In this document: positions 62,056 through 64,000 of the stretch, one piece after another
Numbering within the stretch: position 1 is the first letter of the stretch
How the letters are laid out: each line of letters starts with the position of its first letter
The notes under the pieces: model-generated
Told to the model about the DNA's origin: nothing
What the model saw: only the letters and a program-made list of their open reading frames with translations
Database searches by the model: none
Origin: Danio rerio
Taxonomy: Eukaryota; Chordata; Actinopteri; Cypriniformes; Danionidae
DNA: 64,000 nucleotides
Direction: 5' to 3'
Assembly: GCF_049306965.1 (NCBI RefSeq)
Contig: NC_133198.1
Location: forward strand, 39,120,001 to 39,184,000
Position numbers and translations under genes: made by a program

Positions 62056-64000
62056 ACTGTTACATGTCACTGTGACTTGATTTTTAAAACTAATAATAAT
62101 TATGGAAAATAAGATGATTAATCAATAGGAAAGTCTATGGTGAGGAATGTAGTGATGTGTACAACACTGCCGAGACCCAAGAGAAGGTAGAAACTGACCA
62201 CTATATCAAGAAAAAAAATTAAATAATCTATTTCTCTCTTCCTCTTTTGCTCTGTTTTTATTTCCATTCGTCGCCTCAGTCATACACATTCGTTTAAGTG
62301 TATTATTTTGTTGTTGTTTAGCTATGGAAACTGGATAATACACGAATGTGTAACATTTAGACCGGTCTTAACAGATATTTAAATGAACATAGGTATTTGT
62401 CTAATAAAAGCGACCAAGAAAGGGATCCATGAAATTGCTCTTGAACACTTCAGAAATGTAGAGAGCATTTCGGTACCGTCTTTTAGTACCTTCTAAATGG
62501 AATCGCCACTCTTCTAGTCTAGACACTGCAATAAAGCTAGGGCCCTAAATTGCCTTTTTCTGACTTAATTGCACCGTCTGTTCTAGGGGAATGGTGTTCA
62601 CTTCCGCAGTAAATAGTAAACAAGAAAGTCCGGCTGCTTACACAAAAAAACCTAGATGTTTTAGAATGAACGCCTAGGTGCAAGAAACCTATCAAATGAT
62701 ATCGCCCGGTTGTCCGATCCCAAGGAATAATCTCTCAAGATAAAGGTGCTGAGTTGCACGTATCTCGGCTTTTAAGTGGCAAACCGAACAGAGGTGAGAT
62801 ATTTATTTTGTGGTGCATGCTCACAGGGGTGTGGGTATCGCATGCTCTCCCCATGTGCAGTTTTATATGTGATCACTCTACATGAATTTTGTCACAACAT
62901 GTGGGCTCATAATGCGTGCAAGTGTGCTGTTGGCACTTATGTGTATGAAGAAAAGATATAATTAAAAGTTGTCTTTGAACTTCAATAATGTCAAGGCCTT
63001 CACCTTTAACCTATTGCAATAAAGCGAAATCAAGGAGCCCCTTTTGTCAGGAAACGTGGTGAACAGAACAGATCCAATCAGCGCAAGTGGGAAAGAACCA
63101 AGGAATGTCTAAGAAGTAACACTTTGACCTCTCGCATTAAACTACAGCAGGTAACTTTTCCAGTTTTAGCACTCCCATTAAATGCACTTTATTGTCTCTG
63201 TAAAATGTAATATTTTCATGCATGGTATATTTTATGACATTTTAGCATGTTCTTGACCATTTAAGCTTGCTTGGTTGTGACTTTTGCTGGGTAACAGGAA
63301 GTAGATTTCTGACAGATTTAAAACTGAGATTTGATTATATATTTATAAGTATAGATATATATGCATTGATGCTTGAACGTGAAAAGAAATGGAGGGGGGT
63401 TCATTTCGCAGTGAATTGGTGTACTGATTTATTACAGAGATTTAAACACTTGAAAGCATTACAACACATTCGTTCTTTTGTAAAGTCCGAATGTAGAGGC
63501 ATTTTTGTTGAGGTTTTTATGTGTGTCTGATATGTTAGTTCAGTGGATTCGTTGCCACTGATCTTTGCTTGTGGAACTGTGGGAGAGAAATGGCGGGTGG
63601 GGAGACGAAGGGGGGCATAGACTGGAAGGATCAAGGCTGGAAGGCTTGTCTTTTTGTCACACCCACCAACCTTGGCCCTGGCTCAGTGACGTAGTTAATT
63701 TGCTGAATTCCTTTCTCTTGCGTGGTCACACTGAAGAGCAGGAACTGGGAACGTCCACCTATCAAACGCTGGAGATACTGTCGCCTCCAAACCAAAGCAA
63801 TCAGCGCGTAGAATAATGAACAATGGCCATAATATTTGCATTTTGCCGTGGGTTGAGTTGACTCATAAATGAGACTTTCCAAAACAAATTGTGTGTTTGT
63901 GGTAGGACGTTTTCTGTTGTGCGATTTCTATCGAAATGCCAAATAAACTAGCAGTATCTGCAAAATGGAGAGTAAGAGCGCAATGGACACTTTCGAAAGC
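62056..64000. other. DNA 3' of hoxc11 towards the next Hox gene; two candidate regulatory blocks
   Basis: No coding exon recognised. Block one (about 62990-63155) has a CCAATCA box (63074-63080) and a strong donor-like CAG|GTAACT after 63150, so it could be a promoter with a noncoding first exon. Block two (about 63590-63870) is GC-balanced with CAGTGACGTAGTTAATTTGC, CCTATCAAACGCTGG, GGCCATAATATTTGCA and an AbdB-like ACTCATAAATGAG. The following HoxC gene lies beyond the window. Confidence 0.35.

Noticed and set aside
61304-64000. hoxc10 or miR-196 at the right end
   Set aside because: No homeobox exon and no miR-196-like hairpin seen; these would lie beyond the window if present.

Overview
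This window is the 5' (posterior, AbdB-like) end of a vertebrate HoxC cluster, almost certainly from zebrafish (Danio rerio) or a close cyprinid. Three two-exon homeobox genes lie in a row on the + strand: hoxc13 (36981-39682, 306 aa), hoxc12 (47690-49273, 274 aa) and hoxc11 (58979-61303, 306 aa). Each spliced reading frame closes exactly: exon lengths 664+257, 586+239 and 688+233 nt, every intron interrupting a codon after its first base. The fish assignment rests on the teleost-like Hox proteins, several copies of the zebrafish DANA-type tRNA-derived SINE, and DNA-transposon families typical of Danio. Zebrafish has two HoxC clusters. Overall resemblance makes me lean to the a cluster (hoxc13a/12a/11a), but the window alone does not prove it, so I give symbols without suffix.

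Layout. 1-24 kb: gene-free flank 5' of the cluster, rich in old transposable elements (GGTAC-rich inverted-repeat element, four SINE copies, hAT-type MITEs, a Tc1-type MITE, a decayed Tc1-like transposase and two LINE 3' fragments), separated by unique AT-rich DNA with islands that look like conserved regulatory sequence. 24-33 kb: mostly unique AT-rich DNA without recognised genes. 32.5-36 kb: long GATA arrays and one last Tc1-type MITE, then the hoxc13 promoter. 37-64 kb: the Hox genes and intergenic DNA, nearly free of dispersed elements apart from one inverted-repeat element (40.9-41.3 kb) and microsatellites. The right edge runs towards the next gene of the cluster, which is not reached.

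The three proteins are nuclear sequence-specific transcription factors of paralogue groups 13, 12 and 11, used in posterior axial, tail and fin patterning. Start codons are spaced about 10.7 and 11.3 kb apart. All three have a perfect CACGTG E-box 93-124 nt before the start codon, a shared promoter signal that is the most interesting small-scale pattern here. Other leads are possible unannotated upstream exons (45.3 kb, 43.1 kb, 63.1 kb), a large GATA/TATC palindrome after hoxc11 exon 1, and a sharp drop in transposable elements near 33.6 kb. I see no protein-coding gene other than the three Hox genes, no tRNA, rRNA or CRISPR, and no convincing retrovirus-like element.
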